This document shows positions 54,239 to 63,937 of a DNA stretch of 64,000 bases, piece after piece. The notes below the pieces were generated by a model. The model saw only the letters and a list, made by a program, of their open reading frames with translations. It made no database searches and was not told the origin of the DNA. Each line of letters opens with the position of its first letter. The first letter of the stretch is position 1. The position numbers were made by a program, and so were the translations under genes. Source of the stretch: Acetivibrio saccincola (GTDB taxonomy: Bacteria > Bacillota > Clostridia > Acetivibrionales > Acetivibrionaceae); NCBI RefSeq assembly GCF_002844395.1, contig NZ_CP025197.1, positions 2,480,001 to 2,544,000 of the forward strand. Direction: 5' to 3'.

Positions 54239-55258
54239 TTAGAATTGCTTTAAAAATCTTATATCATTTTCATATAATAGCCTTAAATCATCAATATTAA
54301 ATCTTCCCATAGCTGTCCTTTCAACCCCGAGCCCAAAGGCAAAACCACTGTAAACAGCAGGATCTATGCCGCATATTTCTAAAACTTTTGGATGTACCAT
54401 TCCTGCACCTAAAATTTCAATCCAGCCTTCATCTTTACACACCCTGCATCCCTTTCCACCGCAAGTCCAGCATGAAACATCAACCTCTGCACTAGGTTCA
54501 GTGAAAGGAAAGTGGTGAGGTCTTAACCTTATATCTGTTTTCTCACCAAATATGCTTTTTGCAAATACCTTTAATGTTCCAATTAAATCCCCCATTGTAA
54601 CACCTTTATCCACCACAAGACCTTCTATCTGATGAAATATCGGGGAATGGGTTGCATCCACTGCATCAGAGCGGTAAACCCTTCCAGGGCAAATTATCTT
54701 AATGGGAGGTTTTTTGTTTTCCATAACCCTTATCTGAACAGGTGAAGTTTGAGTCCTCAAAAGTATATCCCCATTTATATAAAATGTGTCCTGAACATCC
54801 CTTGCAGGATGATTTTCAGGAATATTTAACGCTTCAAAATTATAGTAATCCCTTTCAATTTCAGGACCTTCCGCAATTTCATAGCCCATTCCAACAAAAA
54901 CCTCAGTAATTTCATCTATAACATTGGTAAGAGGGTGTTTTCTGCCTAAATTTTTTCTTTTACCAGGCATGGTTACATCTATAACTTCCTTCTGAAGTTT
55001 TAATTCCCTCTCTTTGTTTGCAAGTTCTTTTTTAACCTCAGCAATCCTGTTTTCTAAAAAATTCCTTATTTCATTTGCCAACTGACCTATTACAGGTCTT
55101 TCTTCAGGCGCAAGGGATCCCATACCTCTTAGCACAGAAGTAAGTTCTCCCTTTTTTCCTAAGTATTTAACTCTTACATTTTCCAAATCCGGTATGGTTT
55201 TAATATTTGCAATTTCCGCTTCTGCTTTGCTTCTAATGCCGTTTAGCTGCTCTTTCAT
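54239..55258 (-). CDS. pheS: Phenylalanyl-tRNA synthetase alpha subunit
   Basis: 339 residues: an N-terminal coiled-coil arm (about 1-85) and a class II catalytic core with motif 2 ([21 protein letters not shown]) and motif 3 ([13 protein letters not shown]). A Cys cluster ([12 protein letters not shown], about 262-273) typical of Firmicutes is present. GGAGGAG precedes ATG. First gene of the T-box-controlled pheST operon. Confidence 0.97.
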   Translation of the reverse strand: MKEQLNGIRSKAEAEIANIKTIPDLENVRVKYLGKKGELTSVLRGMGSLAPEERPVIGQLANEIRNFLENRIAEVKKELANKERELKLQKEVIDVTMPGKRKNLGRKHPLTNVIDEITEVFVGMGYEIAEGPEIERDYYNFEALNIPENHPARDVQDTFYINGDILLRTQTSPVQIRVMENKKPPIKIICPGRVYRSDAVDATHSPIFHQIEGLVVDKGVTMGDLIGTLKVFAKSIFGEKTDIRLRPHHFPFTEPSAEVDVSCWTCGGKGCRVCKDEGWIEILGAGMVHPKVLEICGIDPAVYSGFAFGLGVERTAMGRFNIDDLRLLYENDIRFLKQF

Positions 55259-55345
55259 GCTTTTACTCCTCCTTATAATTTAGATATTAAACATCAAGAA
55301 ATTAAAATTTTGTATATGAAAAAATATCATATTTTTAAAGTAAGC

Positions 55346-55614
55346 ATATAAAAAACCTTCCTTCCCACATGGGACGAAAGGTTATTTCGCGGTACCACCC
55401 AACTTTTTATACATCAAAAGATGTATAAACACTCATTGCAGGTAACGGTTGCAACCGGTATATCCCTACTTATCATCAATGTTCAGGATACGGCTCCAGA
55501 GTGAACTTCAACAGCCGGCATGTTGAAAATACTTTCAGCCCATGGTACTTTCTCTCTTTAAACAGCTAAAAGCTGCCTACTCTCTCTATCATTGCCTTTT
55601 TTTATTTATAGTTT
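55346..55614 (-). promoter_or_regulatory. T-box leader of pheST
   Basis: The transcript between the promoter (55621-55649) and pheS has the T-box sequence GGTGGTACCGCG (55399-55388), a following terminator hairpin AACCTT..AAGGTT with T-run (about 55384-55348), an AGTA element near 55585, and a TTC (Phe) triplet at 55505-55503 in a stem-loop flanked by GCCGGC/GAGCCG, the likely specifier. Uncharged tRNA-Phe would stabilise the antiterminator. It occupies most of the 579-bp gap between pheS and bglA. Confidence 0.93.
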
Positions 55615-55620
55615 TCATAA

Positions 55621-55649
55621 ATTATAGCACAAATAATCCTTGCATACAA
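55621..55649 (-). promoter_or_regulatory. pheST promoter
   Basis: On the minus strand TTGTAT (55649-55644), 17-bp spacer, TATAAT (55626-55621), directly upstream of the T-box leader. Confidence 0.75.
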
Positions 55650-55751
55650 GAGGTCTATTTCTAAGCTACGTAAATGCTTCGTGATATAATTTATACAGAT
55701 ATTTTAATTATATGTATAAATTCTTCCGATAATTATTTTAGTACTACCCCC

Positions 55752-55780
55752 TTGTTTTTAACTTATCCCTTAAATATAAT
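55752..55780 (+). promoter_or_regulatory. bglA promoter
   Basis: TTGTTT (55752-55757), 17-bp spacer, TATAAT (55775-55780), 57 bp before the bglA start. No obvious operator or catabolite site is seen beside it. Confidence 0.65.
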
Positions 55781-55837
55781 GTGGAATAAGGCAATTTTAT
55801 ATAAACTTTTTTAAATATATTGTAAGGATGTGAAAAT

Positions 55838-57178
55838 ATGCCTGGAATTGTATTTCCAAAAGATTTTATATGGGGCTGTGCTACTGCATCTTATCAAATT
55901 GAAGGTGCCTTTGACGAGGACGGAAAAGGCGAATCCATATGGGACCGTTTCTCCCATACACCAGGAAAAATTCTAAACGGCGATAACGGTGATGTTGCCT
56001 GCGACCACTACCACCGTTATAAAGAAGATATTGCTTTAATGAAAGAGATTGGAATCCAATCCTATAGATATTCTATTTCCTGGCCCAGGATTTTTCCTGA
56101 GGGAAAGGGTCAGTATAATGAAAAAGGATTGGACTTTTATAAAAGGCTTACTTATGAGCTGTTGAAAAACGGTATTAAGCCTTCTGTAACCCTTTATCAC
56201 TGGGATTTGCCTCAAAAACTCCAAGATATTGGTGGGTGGGCCAACAGGGATGTAACTGATTATTTTGTTGAGTACGCCGGTCTTTTATTTGAAAAATTAG
56301 GAGATGTTGTTCCCTATTGGATTACTCAAAACGAACCATGGATAGTGGCATTTTTAGGTCACATGATGGGTGTTCACGCCCCCGGAATTAAAGATTTAAA
56401 AACCGCTTTGGAGGTATTTCACAATATTCTGCTTTCACACGGTAAAGCCGTTGGCGCATACAGGCAGCTTAACCTTCCGGGTAAAATCGGTATAGCACCA
56501 AACTTTTCAACAAAATATCCTGCATCAGATAAAAAAGAAGATATAGAGGCTTGTGAATTAGCGGACGGGGTTTTGAATAAATGGTTTATATATCCTGTAT
56601 TTAAAGGCACGTATCCGGAGGATGTGGTTAAGTTTTATAGAGACAGGGGAGCTCATTTTGATTTTCCTCCAGAAGACATGAAAATAATTGGTGCAGATAT
56701 AGACTTTTTGGCAATAAATTATTACACATCAGAATTTGTAAAGCACCACCCCGTTAATGGTTTTGTAGAAATAAATAATGAGCTTTCCCAGTTTGAAAAA
56801 ACCGAAATGGGTTGGATTATATATCCAAAAGGCTTGTATGACCTTCTTTTACGCCTTGATAATGACTGCAACAAAATAGATATAATTATAAGTGAAAACG
56901 GTGCAGCCTTTGACGACAAAATAGATGAAAACGGCAATATTAACGATGTTAAAAGGATGAATTACATTAAAGAACACTTAATACAAGCGCATAAAGCCAT
57001 TGAAGAAGGAGTAAATTTAAAAGGCTATTACTTATGGTCTTTAATGGATAATTTTGAATGGAGTTTTGGTTATTCTAAAAAATTCGGTATTATACATGTG
57101 AACCGTGAAAACCTTAAAAGAACAATAAAAAATAGCGGCTATTTATATAGGGACATTATAAAAAATAACGGCTTATAA
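55838..57178 (+). CDS. bglA: Beta-glucosidase, glycoside hydrolase family 1
   Basis: 446 residues, usual GH1 length, no signal peptide, so cytoplasmic. It hydrolyses cellobiose or other beta-glucosides. N-terminal GH1 signature FIWGCATASYQIEGA; acid/base Glu in TQNEPW (about 163-168); nucleophile Glu in ISENGAAF (about 350). AAGGATG precedes ATG. The last codons and stop are part of a 19-bp tandem duplication. Monocistronic, not next to a PTS or cellobiose phosphorylase gene. Confidence 0.97.
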   Translation: MPGIVFPKDFIWGCATASYQIEGAFDEDGKGESIWDRFSHTPGKILNGDNGDVACDHYHRYKEDIALMKEIGIQSYRYSISWPRIFPEGKGQYNEKGLDFYKRLTYELLKNGIKPSVTLYHWDLPQKLQDIGGWANRDVTDYFVEYAGLLFEKLGDVVPYWITQNEPWIVAFLGHMMGVHAPGIKDLKTALEVFHNILLSHGKAVGAYRQLNLPGKIGIAPNFSTKYPASDKKEDIEACELADGVLNKWFIYPVFKGTYPEDVVKFYRDRGAHFDFPPEDMKIIGADIDFLAINYYTSEFVKHHPVNGFVEINNELSQFEKTEMGWIIYPKGLYDLLLRLDNDCNKIDIIISENGAAFDDKIDENGNINDVKRMNYIKEHLIQAHKAIEEGVNLKGYYLWSLMDNFEWSFGYSKKFGIIHVNRENLKRTIKNSGYLYRDIIKNNGL

Positions 57179-57205
57179 TAAAATAAACGGCTTATAATAA
57201 AATAA
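57168..57205. repeat. 19-bp tandem duplication across the bglA stop
   Basis: ACGGCTTATAATAAAATAA occurs at 57168-57186 and 57187-57205. The first copy includes the last two sense codons and the stop of bglA; the duplication leaves the protein unchanged. Confidence 0.9.
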
Positions 57206-57261
57206 TTTTTATAATCAGCCGTACAAAAATATCAAAAAGGATAAAACTTTCTTATAACAAC

Positions 57262-57283
57262 AGGTGGGGCAAAGTCTCCACCT
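57262..57283. terminator. Hairpin between convergent bglA and DUF6897 gene
   Basis: AGGTGGGG, loop CAAAGT, CTCCACCT (one G/T pair) followed by TTAATTAATT. Weak T-run, but position fits a terminator. Confidence 0.55.
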
Positions 57284-57319
57284 TAATTAATTCTCTGTTT
57301 TATTATAAAGAGGCTTATT

Positions 57320-57514
57320 TTAATCAAGAAGTCTAAAACTGTAAATTTTGCCCACATTGATGTATTCAAGTTTCCTGTTCTTTTTTATCTCTACCCATCC
57401 ACCCTTACAATCACTTATTACTCCCCTTGTACCCAGCCTTAAAATTTTTGACCAAAGGGAAAGATACAAAACAACTCTTCTTCCAACATATTGTTTTAAA
57501 TAATTATTATTCAT
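57320..57514 (-). CDS. Small conserved protein (DUF6897-like)
   Basis: 64 residues: KQYVGRRVVLYLS, TRGVISDCKGGWVEIK, EYINVGKIYSFRLL, an all-beta SH3/Sm-like small protein pattern. I think it matches the DUF6897 family of Clostridia, from memory only. The ribosome site is weak. Function unknown. Confidence 0.6.
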   Translation of the reverse strand: MNNNYLKQYVGRRVVLYLSLWSKILRLGTRGVISDCKGGWVEIKKNRKLEYINVGKIYSFRLLD

Positions 57515-57643
57515 AATACAAACGACCGCCCTTCATACTTACTTAAAAAATAATAAAATAAAAATCAAATACAATATTAGCAGCAGTCAGAGATGTACTT
57601 TGAAAATGTTGGTTTTAAAATACTAAATTGTCATAGCTTTATA

Positions 57644-57955
57644 TTATTTGAATTTAACAGCAGTGCCGTATACTAGAATTTCCGCTGCTCCCTGCATTAT
57701 ACCACATGTAGAATACCTTATATTGATAACTGCATCTGCTCCTAATTTTTCTGCCTCCTCCACCATTCTCTTTGTTGCTAGCGCCCTTGCATGCTCAATC
57801 ATTTCAACGTAAGTCTTTAACTCACCTCCTACTAAATTTTTAAGCCCGCTCATAATATCTTTTCCAACATGCCTTGTCTGAACTGTAGAACCTTTAACAA
57901 TACTTAAAACTTCAAACTCTTTTCCGGGAATATAATCAGTATTTACTAAGATCAT
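57644..57955 (-). CDS. YbjQ/UPF0145-family protein
   Basis: 103 residues with PGKEFEVLSIVKGSTVQTRHVGKDI, MIEHARALATKRMVEEAEKLGADAVINIRY and AAEILVYGTAV, the complete UPF0145 pattern. It forms pentamers or decamers of unknown function, sometimes linked to metal or stress response. It starts inside the 3' end of the upstream membrane-protein gene (20-bp overlap). Confidence 0.93.
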   Translation of the reverse strand: MILVNTDYIPGKEFEVLSIVKGSTVQTRHVGKDIMSGLKNLVGGELKTYVEMIEHARALATKRMVEEAEKLGADAVINIRYSTCGIMQGAAEILVYGTAVKFK

Positions 57956-58154
57956 CTTTATCTTCCTCCTTTATTTCAGCTATTCTTTCAACTAACACCC
58001 TAATAATAAAAATTATGAGAACAAAGGTTACTATACCTGTAACAACCCTTATTTCCACCGGAAAAATGTCGTTAACAATTACTGGTAAACTAAATGATAA
58101 AACCAATGCAATTAAGGATAAAGTTATTATCAGAGTAATAATAATATTTTTCAT
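57936..58154 (-). CDS. Small membrane protein coupled to the YbjQ-family gene
   Basis: 72 residues with two hydrophobic segments (about 3-25 and 35-56) and a charged C-terminal tail (ERIAEIKEEDKDDLSKY). No family recognised. The 20-bp overlap with the UPF0145 gene indicates coupled translation and maybe a joint function at the membrane. Confidence 0.65.
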   Translation of the reverse strand: MKNIIITLIITLSLIALVLSFSLPVIVNDIFPVEIRVVTGIVTFVLIIFIIRVLVERIAEIKEEDKDDLSKY

Positions 58155-58315
58155 TTTTTTAACCTCTTTATTTAATTATGTCCTTTGCCTCCTACGCTAA
58201 ATTCTAGAAAGTATTGCTAAAAACATTTCTTTAAGATAATTATATCATGTATTTATAGTAGAGTTAATAGTTAATTTATATTGTTATAAAACGTTGTAAA
58301 AAATGTTTATAAATA

Positions 58316-60610
58316 TTATTTTAAGTATTCTTTAAATTTTTCTTTATCCATTTTTAATATAAATTCTTTGTATGCATTCTTTTCCATAAGGGCGTTTTTC
58401 AGGCTTTTTTCTAGAAAAGCAATATTTGTTTTTCTCTCTTTCCCACTGCCTTGAAATATAAATACTTTGCTGTGGTCTTCACTTAATATATAATTTATAA
58501 AACCCTTTGCCTTAAGATATTTAAGGCTGGCTTTTATAATACCCTCCTCCACACAAAGTTTCTGGGAAAAAACCTCAATGTATTCCCTGCCACCCTTGTT
58601 TTTAATAGTATATTTTATTACTCCTAAAAAATTCATTAAAAATCCTTTAAACAAATAATCCGGCGAAAGGGTAAAATTGATAATTATATTTTCCGGGTCG
58701 GCTAAAGCTATAACTTCCCTGAATACTGCCGTGTTTGCCGGGGGTGAAATAAAAACAATATCTTTTTTGGGCTTTATATTAAACCTGTTTACTGTATCGT
58801 CTATAGGGCAGCGGGATTTTAGACCTTCATAAAAAATTTGTGCATCTTTATACTTTAGTAAAAGGGTATTTATGGCTGTCTTTCTCTCATCTATAATATT
58901 TCCTTCAAAAAGTATCTTTTTTACACTTAAATTTTCAACCATATGGCCTATTGTAAGCTGAATGCTGTTATTTCCTCTATAGGTATTTGTCCCCACTTTA
59001 TAAGTAATGTCAAAAACCTTTCCCTCTAAAGACTCCTCATCTCCAAACCACTTAACCGCCGGTATTCTTATTTTGTTTTCATCTTCTAAAACCATAATAT
59101 GATGATTTTTTTCAGTCTTTCTGTCACTTACAACCCTTATATTTGAAGAATAAAACTCAGGAAACCTAAAGCCTTCCCCATAAGGACCTGCACTTTGAAT
59201 CCTTGTAATAAAATCATCTGATATTTCATTAAAGGAAAGCTCCATATCCACATTTGCTATTATTGTATCCTTTATAAAGTATCTTTTTTCTGCCGCTGTT
59301 TCAATTTCCCTTACAAAATCCTCAAGGTTTTCTTTCTTTAATGAAAGACCTGCTGCCTGGGAGTGTCCGCCAAATTTTAAAAGCTTCCCGCTGCACTCTT
59401 TTATAAGCTCATATATATTTATTTCTTCTATTGACCTGGCTGAACCCACCACTGTACTTCCGTCATCTTTAATTGAAAGCAGTATTGCAGGTTTTTTATA
59501 CAGCTGACAAATTCTCCCTGCTGCTATTCCGATTATTCCATGATGCCAGAACTCCCCATAAAGCACCAAAACCGTCTTGTTCTTTTTCTGTGTTTCCACC
59601 ATTTCTATTGCTTCATCAATTATTTTCTGCTGGATTCTTTTTCTTTCACTATTTAAAACATCAATTTTTTCTGCCATTTCTCTTGCCAAATCCTGCTCCT
59701 TACACAAAAGCAGCTCAACAGGCAATTTGGCGGTATCCATTCTTCCTGCTGCATTTATTCTTGGTGCAATTTGAAATGCAATATCCTCTTCATTGTCTAT
59801 ACTGCCGTTTTTGCCGGCTATTTTAAAAAGCTCACTAAGACCTGCCCTTTTTGTATTAATCAAAGCCGGCAGCGACTTTTTTAAAAGGTATCTGTTTTCA
59901 CCGTTAAGACTTACCACATCTGCAATAAGTGACAGTGCCAAAAGGTCTAAAAATCCATCCCCGATATATTCTTCTCCCTTTTCTTTTAAAACAGCCAAGC
60001 ACAAAAAATATGCCATGGCACAGCCTGAAATATTTCTTGCCCTGTGTCCTTCTTCTAAAAGTTTGGGATTTAATATAACATATGCATCGGGAGTTTCATC
60101 AGGAATACTGTGGTGGTCAGTTAGTATAACATCCATTTTAAGCTCTTTTGCCAAACTTATCTCATTTACATTGGAAATACCGCAGTCACAGGTTATTATA
60201 AGGGATACCCCTTTTTCATAAAGGCTTCTTACAACTTCCTCATTCATTCCGTACCCTTCGGTAAACCTGTCCGGGACATGGTAAATTACCGAATCTGTGT
60301 AGTTTCTAAGACATTCCACAAGGGTAACGGTACTTGTAACACCGTCCACATCATAGTCCCCGTAAATACAAATCAGTTCTTTGGAATCTATCGCCTTTAA
60401 AATCCTTCTTACCGCCTTTTCCATGCCCGGAAACTCATCCGGCAGGGTAGGCTTATAGTATTCATCATTTAGCATTATTTTAACGGTATCAGGATCTTTA
60501 TATCCTCTGTTATAAAATATCCTTGCAATAAGCTCATCTCCCCCGCAGGCTTCTATAAGCTCTATGGGAATTTTGACCCTTTCATTTAATATATTTATCT
60601 TAACATCCAC
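58316..60610 (-). CDS. Second RecJ-like DHH exonuclease
   Basis: 764 residues. DHH motifs are intact: GDYDVDGVTSTV (about 80-91), CDCGIS, TDHHS, and the DHHA1 glycine loop FGGHSQAAGLSL (about 415). It diverges from the RecJ at 12368-14860 through most of its length and has a different C-terminal region. Probably a 5'-3' ssDNA exonuclease. It lies 3 bp after a PD-(D/E)XK nuclease gene and is third in an operon with a UvrD-like helicase, so it may act in the same end-processing reaction. Confidence 0.92.
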   Translation of the reverse strand: MDVKINILNERVKIPIELIEACGGDELIARIFYNRGYKDPDTVKIMLNDEYYKPTLPDEFPGMEKAVRRILKAIDSKELICIYGDYDVDGVTSTVTLVECLRNYTDSVIYHVPDRFTEGYGMNEEVVRSLYEKGVSLIITCDCGISNVNEISLAKELKMDVILTDHHSIPDETPDAYVILNPKLLEEGHRARNISGCAMAYFLCLAVLKEKGEEYIGDGFLDLLALSLIADVVSLNGENRYLLKKSLPALINTKRAGLSELFKIAGKNGSIDNEEDIAFQIAPRINAAGRMDTAKLPVELLLCKEQDLAREMAEKIDVLNSERKRIQQKIIDEAIEMVETQKKNKTVLVLYGEFWHHGIIGIAAGRICQLYKKPAILLSIKDDGSTVVGSARSIEEINIYELIKECSGKLLKFGGHSQAAGLSLKKENLEDFVREIETAAEKRYFIKDTIIANVDMELSFNEISDDFITRIQSAGPYGEGFRFPEFYSSNIRVVSDRKTEKNHHIMVLEDENKIRIPAVKWFGDEESLEGKVFDITYKVGTNTYRGNNSIQLTIGHMVENLSVKKILFEGNIIDERKTAINTLLLKYKDAQIFYEGLKSRCPIDDTVNRFNIKPKKDIVFISPPANTAVFREVIALADPENIIINFTLSPDYLFKGFLMNFLGVIKYTIKNKGGREYIEVFSQKLCVEEGIIKASLKYLKAKGFINYILSEDHSKVFIFQGSGKERKTNIAFLEKSLKNALMEKNAYKEFILKMDKEKFKEYLK

Positions 60611-60613
60611 TTT

Positions 60614-61444
60614 TTAAATCAACTCCTCAATATCATCCCACGCTAGCTCATCTAAAAAGTCTTCATGCTCTTCCATCTTCTTATAATCAATTTTTTCATT
60701 ATTACAAAACCAATTAAATTCACAGTATGTACAGCTTTTTTTGTATAAAGTTTTATCAAAATTTGAGTAATCGTACTCTAATATTCTTTGAATTTTGTCC
60801 TTTAGCTGTCTTTCAAAGTCTAAGTGCATTTTATCGCTGTAGTTTATTTCTGCCAGCATTTTTTTTGGCTCAGGCTGCCAGTAGTACATACTTATATTTT
60901 CCCATGGTATTTCTTTTTGTGTCAAAAGCTTTATTCCCTCTTTTAAAACATAGAGATAAACCACCGTCTGAAGACTTCTTTCAAGCCTTATTCTCTGAAA
61001 GTTCTCGTCTCTTTTAGTATTCTCCCTATCTTTAACACGTGTTTTCCAGTCCCATATTTCAACATTGTCCCCGTCTATAATAATCAAATCATAATTTGCC
61101 TCAAGCCTTAAAATTCCTTTGGACATTCTGAGTTTATACTCCGGAAGATACCTTTTTTTCTCATCCTTTTTAAAGTTTCTCATAAGAGAAGTAATCCAGC
61201 TATCCAGTTCCTCATATCCTTCCACGTCCTCTGTAATCCCCGGGTCTATACCTTGAAAATACCTGTATGCCATAAGATGAAAGTTGTTTCCCATTTCAAG
61301 CCTTTTTCTGATTTCTTCTCCTAAATAATTGTCCCATTTTAAATTTTCCAAATACCTTTTTTTAAACTTCAAAGGACATTTTTCAAATGTTGTAAGGGAG
61401 TGCTGGGTAAATAAAAAATAGTCTGCAAACCTTAAATCCTTCAT
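60614..61444 (-). CDS. PD-(D/E)XK nuclease with Fe-S cluster (Cas4/AddB-like)
   Basis: 276 residues. Nuclease core: His56, Asp119 in NYDLIII, then EIWDWK (Asp132, Lys134) and a QTVVY (QxxxY) motif near 159-163, as in the RecB/Cas4 nucleases. One N-terminal Cys (23, in EKCPLKF) and three C-terminal Cys (238, 241, 247, CTYCEFNWFC) match the [4Fe-4S] arrangement of Cas4 and AddB. There is no CRISPR array in the window. It overlaps the helicase gene by 4 bp, suggesting a two-subunit helicase-nuclease, like a minimal AddAB. Confidence 0.88.
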   Translation of the reverse strand: MKDLRFADYFLFTQHSLTTFEKCPLKFKKRYLENLKWDNYLGEEIRKRLEMGNNFHLMAYRYFQGIDPGITEDVEGYEELDSWITSLMRNFKKDEKKRYLPEYKLRMSKGILRLEANYDLIIIDGDNVEIWDWKTRVKDRENTKRDENFQRIRLERSLQTVVYLYVLKEGIKLLTQKEIPWENISMYYWQPEPKKMLAEINYSDKMHLDFERQLKDKIQRILEYDYSNFDKTLYKKSCTYCEFNWFCNNEKIDYKKMEEHEDFLDELAWDDIEELI

Positions 61445-63744
61445 CTTTTACCCTCCACCTCCTCTATGTATTTTTTAAGTTCTAATATATAATTTGAGGG
61501 AAGCACTTCATTTCTCTTTCCCACATTATATTGGTGTGATGACAAAAACAAATACTTCTTTGCCCGGGTAATTCCCACATATAAAAGCCTTGCCCTTTCT
61601 GAAATTGTCTCAATTTTTGATTTTAATGCCCGGTCTTTTCCGTCCCCTTTTTTTAAAACTCTTTCCATTTCTGATTTTAGTATAGCCTGGGGGTTTTTAA
61701 ACTCATCCTTTAAAAACCAATATTCTCCTACAAATTTATCCTCTAATGTTACAGGGAATTCCCAGTTATTAATGCCGGTTAAAAACACTATATCCCACTC
61801 AAGACCCTTTGATTTATGATAAGTTGCCAGGGTAACCTGTCCCGGCTTTGGTTCATAGCCTTTTAATTCCCATACCACCCCTGCAAAAAAGTTAAACCTG
61901 TTTTTAGGATTTAAAAGTTCCAATGCAAGGTCGCTAAGCTTCCAGCGGGGATCCTGGTTCATAAGATATCTCACATCCCCTGCAACCTTCTGGGCTATTG
62001 CCCTCTCCTCTCTTCCAAATTTTAGTTTTTCAGATATAAATAAAATAAGTTTTTCCACAATGGTGCCGGGAAATTCTAAAAGTTCCCTTATTGTTTCCAT
62101 ATTCTCTGTAAAATCCGCCCATATATCACTTTTTAAAAGCTCCTTTGGTATTTCCGAAATTTCAATCTCCCCTGCCATCGGGTAGAGAAGTTTTTCCACA
62201 GGGTATCTTTTTAAAAAATTCTTAAGAATTTTCTTTTGGTCTGCTTTTTTACTTCCATCAACGTTTTTTTCTTCTTCCAACTCTTCTTTTTCTTTTGTTT
62301 CCCCTGTCACTCCGGCCTCCCCTAGGTCTTCAATGCTTCCAATATCCTCATCATAGGAGTCAGGCAGAAAACACTCATCCAGCATATTAAAAAGCTTTTC
62401 ACCGCTTTCAGGCATGGCAATAAAATCTATAACCCGCCCAAGTTTTCTGATGGCCTCATTTTTTTCACTTGATGTATTTTCAAGGTGCTCATAAGGTATT
62501 TTTCTGTCATCTAACATATCTAAAATTATTTTCATTCTCCAGGTACTGGGCACTAAAATTGCAATGGTTTTATCCGGATGTTTTTTTTGCATATAAGAAG
62601 CCCTGTTTACAACAGCCCCGGCCTCTTCTTCCCATGAATCAAATATGGCAGCTTTTATTCCGTATTCGTCTGTTTTAGGATTTGGCATATCATCATTTTC
62701 ATCAACTGGTTCTATGTACTGGGGAAGAAGACTTTCCCGGCAGTCTGAAACAGGATGGCTTTCTCTTACATACCTTACAAAATAGTTTGCCAAATCAATT
62801 ATATCCTTTGTATTTCTGCTGGACTGGGTAATTCTATACACAGTTGTGGAAGGGTCTTCACAAAAGCTTTTAAAAAGGGTGAAATCACTGTTGCTAAAGG
62901 TACTGCATATAGCCTGATTACTGTCCCCTACCCTTAGAAGATTGCCATTTGCTATCATTTTTAATATTTCACTTTGAATGTAATTAGAATCCTGAGCTTC
63001 ATCTTCACATACAAAAGAATATGTTCTTTGGTATTTTTCTAAAAGATGCCTGTCTTCCATAAGCATTTTTTTTGCATTATAAAGCATATCATCAAAATCT
63101 AAATACCCGCCTATTTTAAGCTTTCTGTCATATATTTCATATATCCGGCATGCCCAGTTCAGTATAGAGTCTTTTGGAATGTTTTTGCATAATTTCCTTG
63201 CATCCCTTGAAGTTATCCCCCGTACTTTAAAATTGCTTATGGCAGAAAGCATAATATTGCAGAGTCTGTCGTGCCAATTTTTATAAATTTCCTGTCCTTT
63301 TCCTGCAGATATACCATCTATGTCTAAATACAATTTAAATTCCCTGTCATTATGCCTTTTCCATTCATCAATGGCACTTGAAATCAAATGTATTTTTTCA
63401 ACACCGTCTATTACTTCAAACTCCTCATTGGTAATGACAAGGTCAGGTTTTTCTTTTATTATCTGAAGGCAAAGGCCGTGTATTGTGGATACAAAATAAT
63501 CCTTTGTCCCTAAAATTCCTCTTTTTTGAAGTTCTGCCGCAATTCTTTGCTTAAAATTATTAACGGCACTGTTCATATATGTAACAATAAGTATCTTTCC
63601 CGGTCTGTGTAAGCCCTTACTTATCATCTCAACCGCCCACTGGGTAAGGGAATATGTTTTCCCCCCTCCGGGGATGGCAGGTATTGCACAATATCCGCCC
63701 CGGTACTGCTCCACCAGCTCTTTTTGACCTTTTCTAAGTCCCAT
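61441..63744 (-). CDS. UvrD/Rep-like superfamily 1A DNA helicase
   Basis: 767 residues from ATG 63744 (GGAGG 6 nt upstream; the frame open to 63831 lacks such a site). Walker A AIPGGGKTYS (23-32), motif II CEDEAQDS (about 240), motif III region LRVGDSNQAI, motif V TYHKSKGLEWDIVFL, motif VI YVGITRAKKYLFL. An acidic Glu/Lys-rich insertion lies about 480-510. First gene of the operon with the Fe-S nuclease and second RecJ. No C-terminal nuclease domain, so the nuclease is supplied in trans. Confidence 0.93.
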   Translation of the reverse strand: MGLRKGQKELVEQYRGGYCAIPAIPGGGKTYSLTQWAVEMISKGLHRPGKILIVTYMNSAVNNFKQRIAAELQKRGILGTKDYFVSTIHGLCLQIIKEKPDLVITNEEFEVIDGVEKIHLISSAIDEWKRHNDREFKLYLDIDGISAGKGQEIYKNWHDRLCNIMLSAISNFKVRGITSRDARKLCKNIPKDSILNWACRIYEIYDRKLKIGGYLDFDDMLYNAKKMLMEDRHLLEKYQRTYSFVCEDEAQDSNYIQSEILKMIANGNLLRVGDSNQAICSTFSNSDFTLFKSFCEDPSTTVYRITQSSRNTKDIIDLANYFVRYVRESHPVSDCRESLLPQYIEPVDENDDMPNPKTDEYGIKAAIFDSWEEEAGAVVNRASYMQKKHPDKTIAILVPSTWRMKIILDMLDDRKIPYEHLENTSSEKNEAIRKLGRVIDFIAMPESGEKLFNMLDECFLPDSYDEDIGSIEDLGEAGVTGETKEKEELEEEKNVDGSKKADQKKILKNFLKRYPVEKLLYPMAGEIEISEIPKELLKSDIWADFTENMETIRELLEFPGTIVEKLILFISEKLKFGREERAIAQKVAGDVRYLMNQDPRWKLSDLALELLNPKNRFNFFAGVVWELKGYEPKPGQVTLATYHKSKGLEWDIVFLTGINNWEFPVTLEDKFVGEYWFLKDEFKNPQAILKSEMERVLKKGDGKDRALKSKIETISERARLLYVGITRAKKYLFLSSHQYNVGKRNEVLPSNYILELKKYIEEVEGKR

Positions 63745-63853
63745 AGTCCCCCTCCAAAGCCCTGTTTTAAAATACATGCATCCGTCTGTATACATTATAA
63801 CATGAAAATAACATGAGGTATTTTGCAACATTCATAAAACTTTTTTAAAAAAA

Positions 63854-63883
63854 TTGACAATTTATTAATATATTGTTTATAAT
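63854..63883 (+). promoter_or_regulatory. Promoter of the lipoprotein gene
   Basis: TTGACA (63854-63859), 18-bp spacer, TATAAT (63878-63883), both perfect, 54 bp before the start codon. It is divergent from the helicase operon. Confidence 0.75.
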
Positions 63884-63937
63884 GTTTGTAAAGCTACATT
63901 TTGATAATTTGCAGAAAAGGAAAAGAGGTCGCAAATA

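Noticed and set aside
60614-61444. Cas4 of a CRISPR system
   Set aside because: No CRISPR repeats or other cas genes in the window; the helicase neighbour fits an AddAB-like function better.
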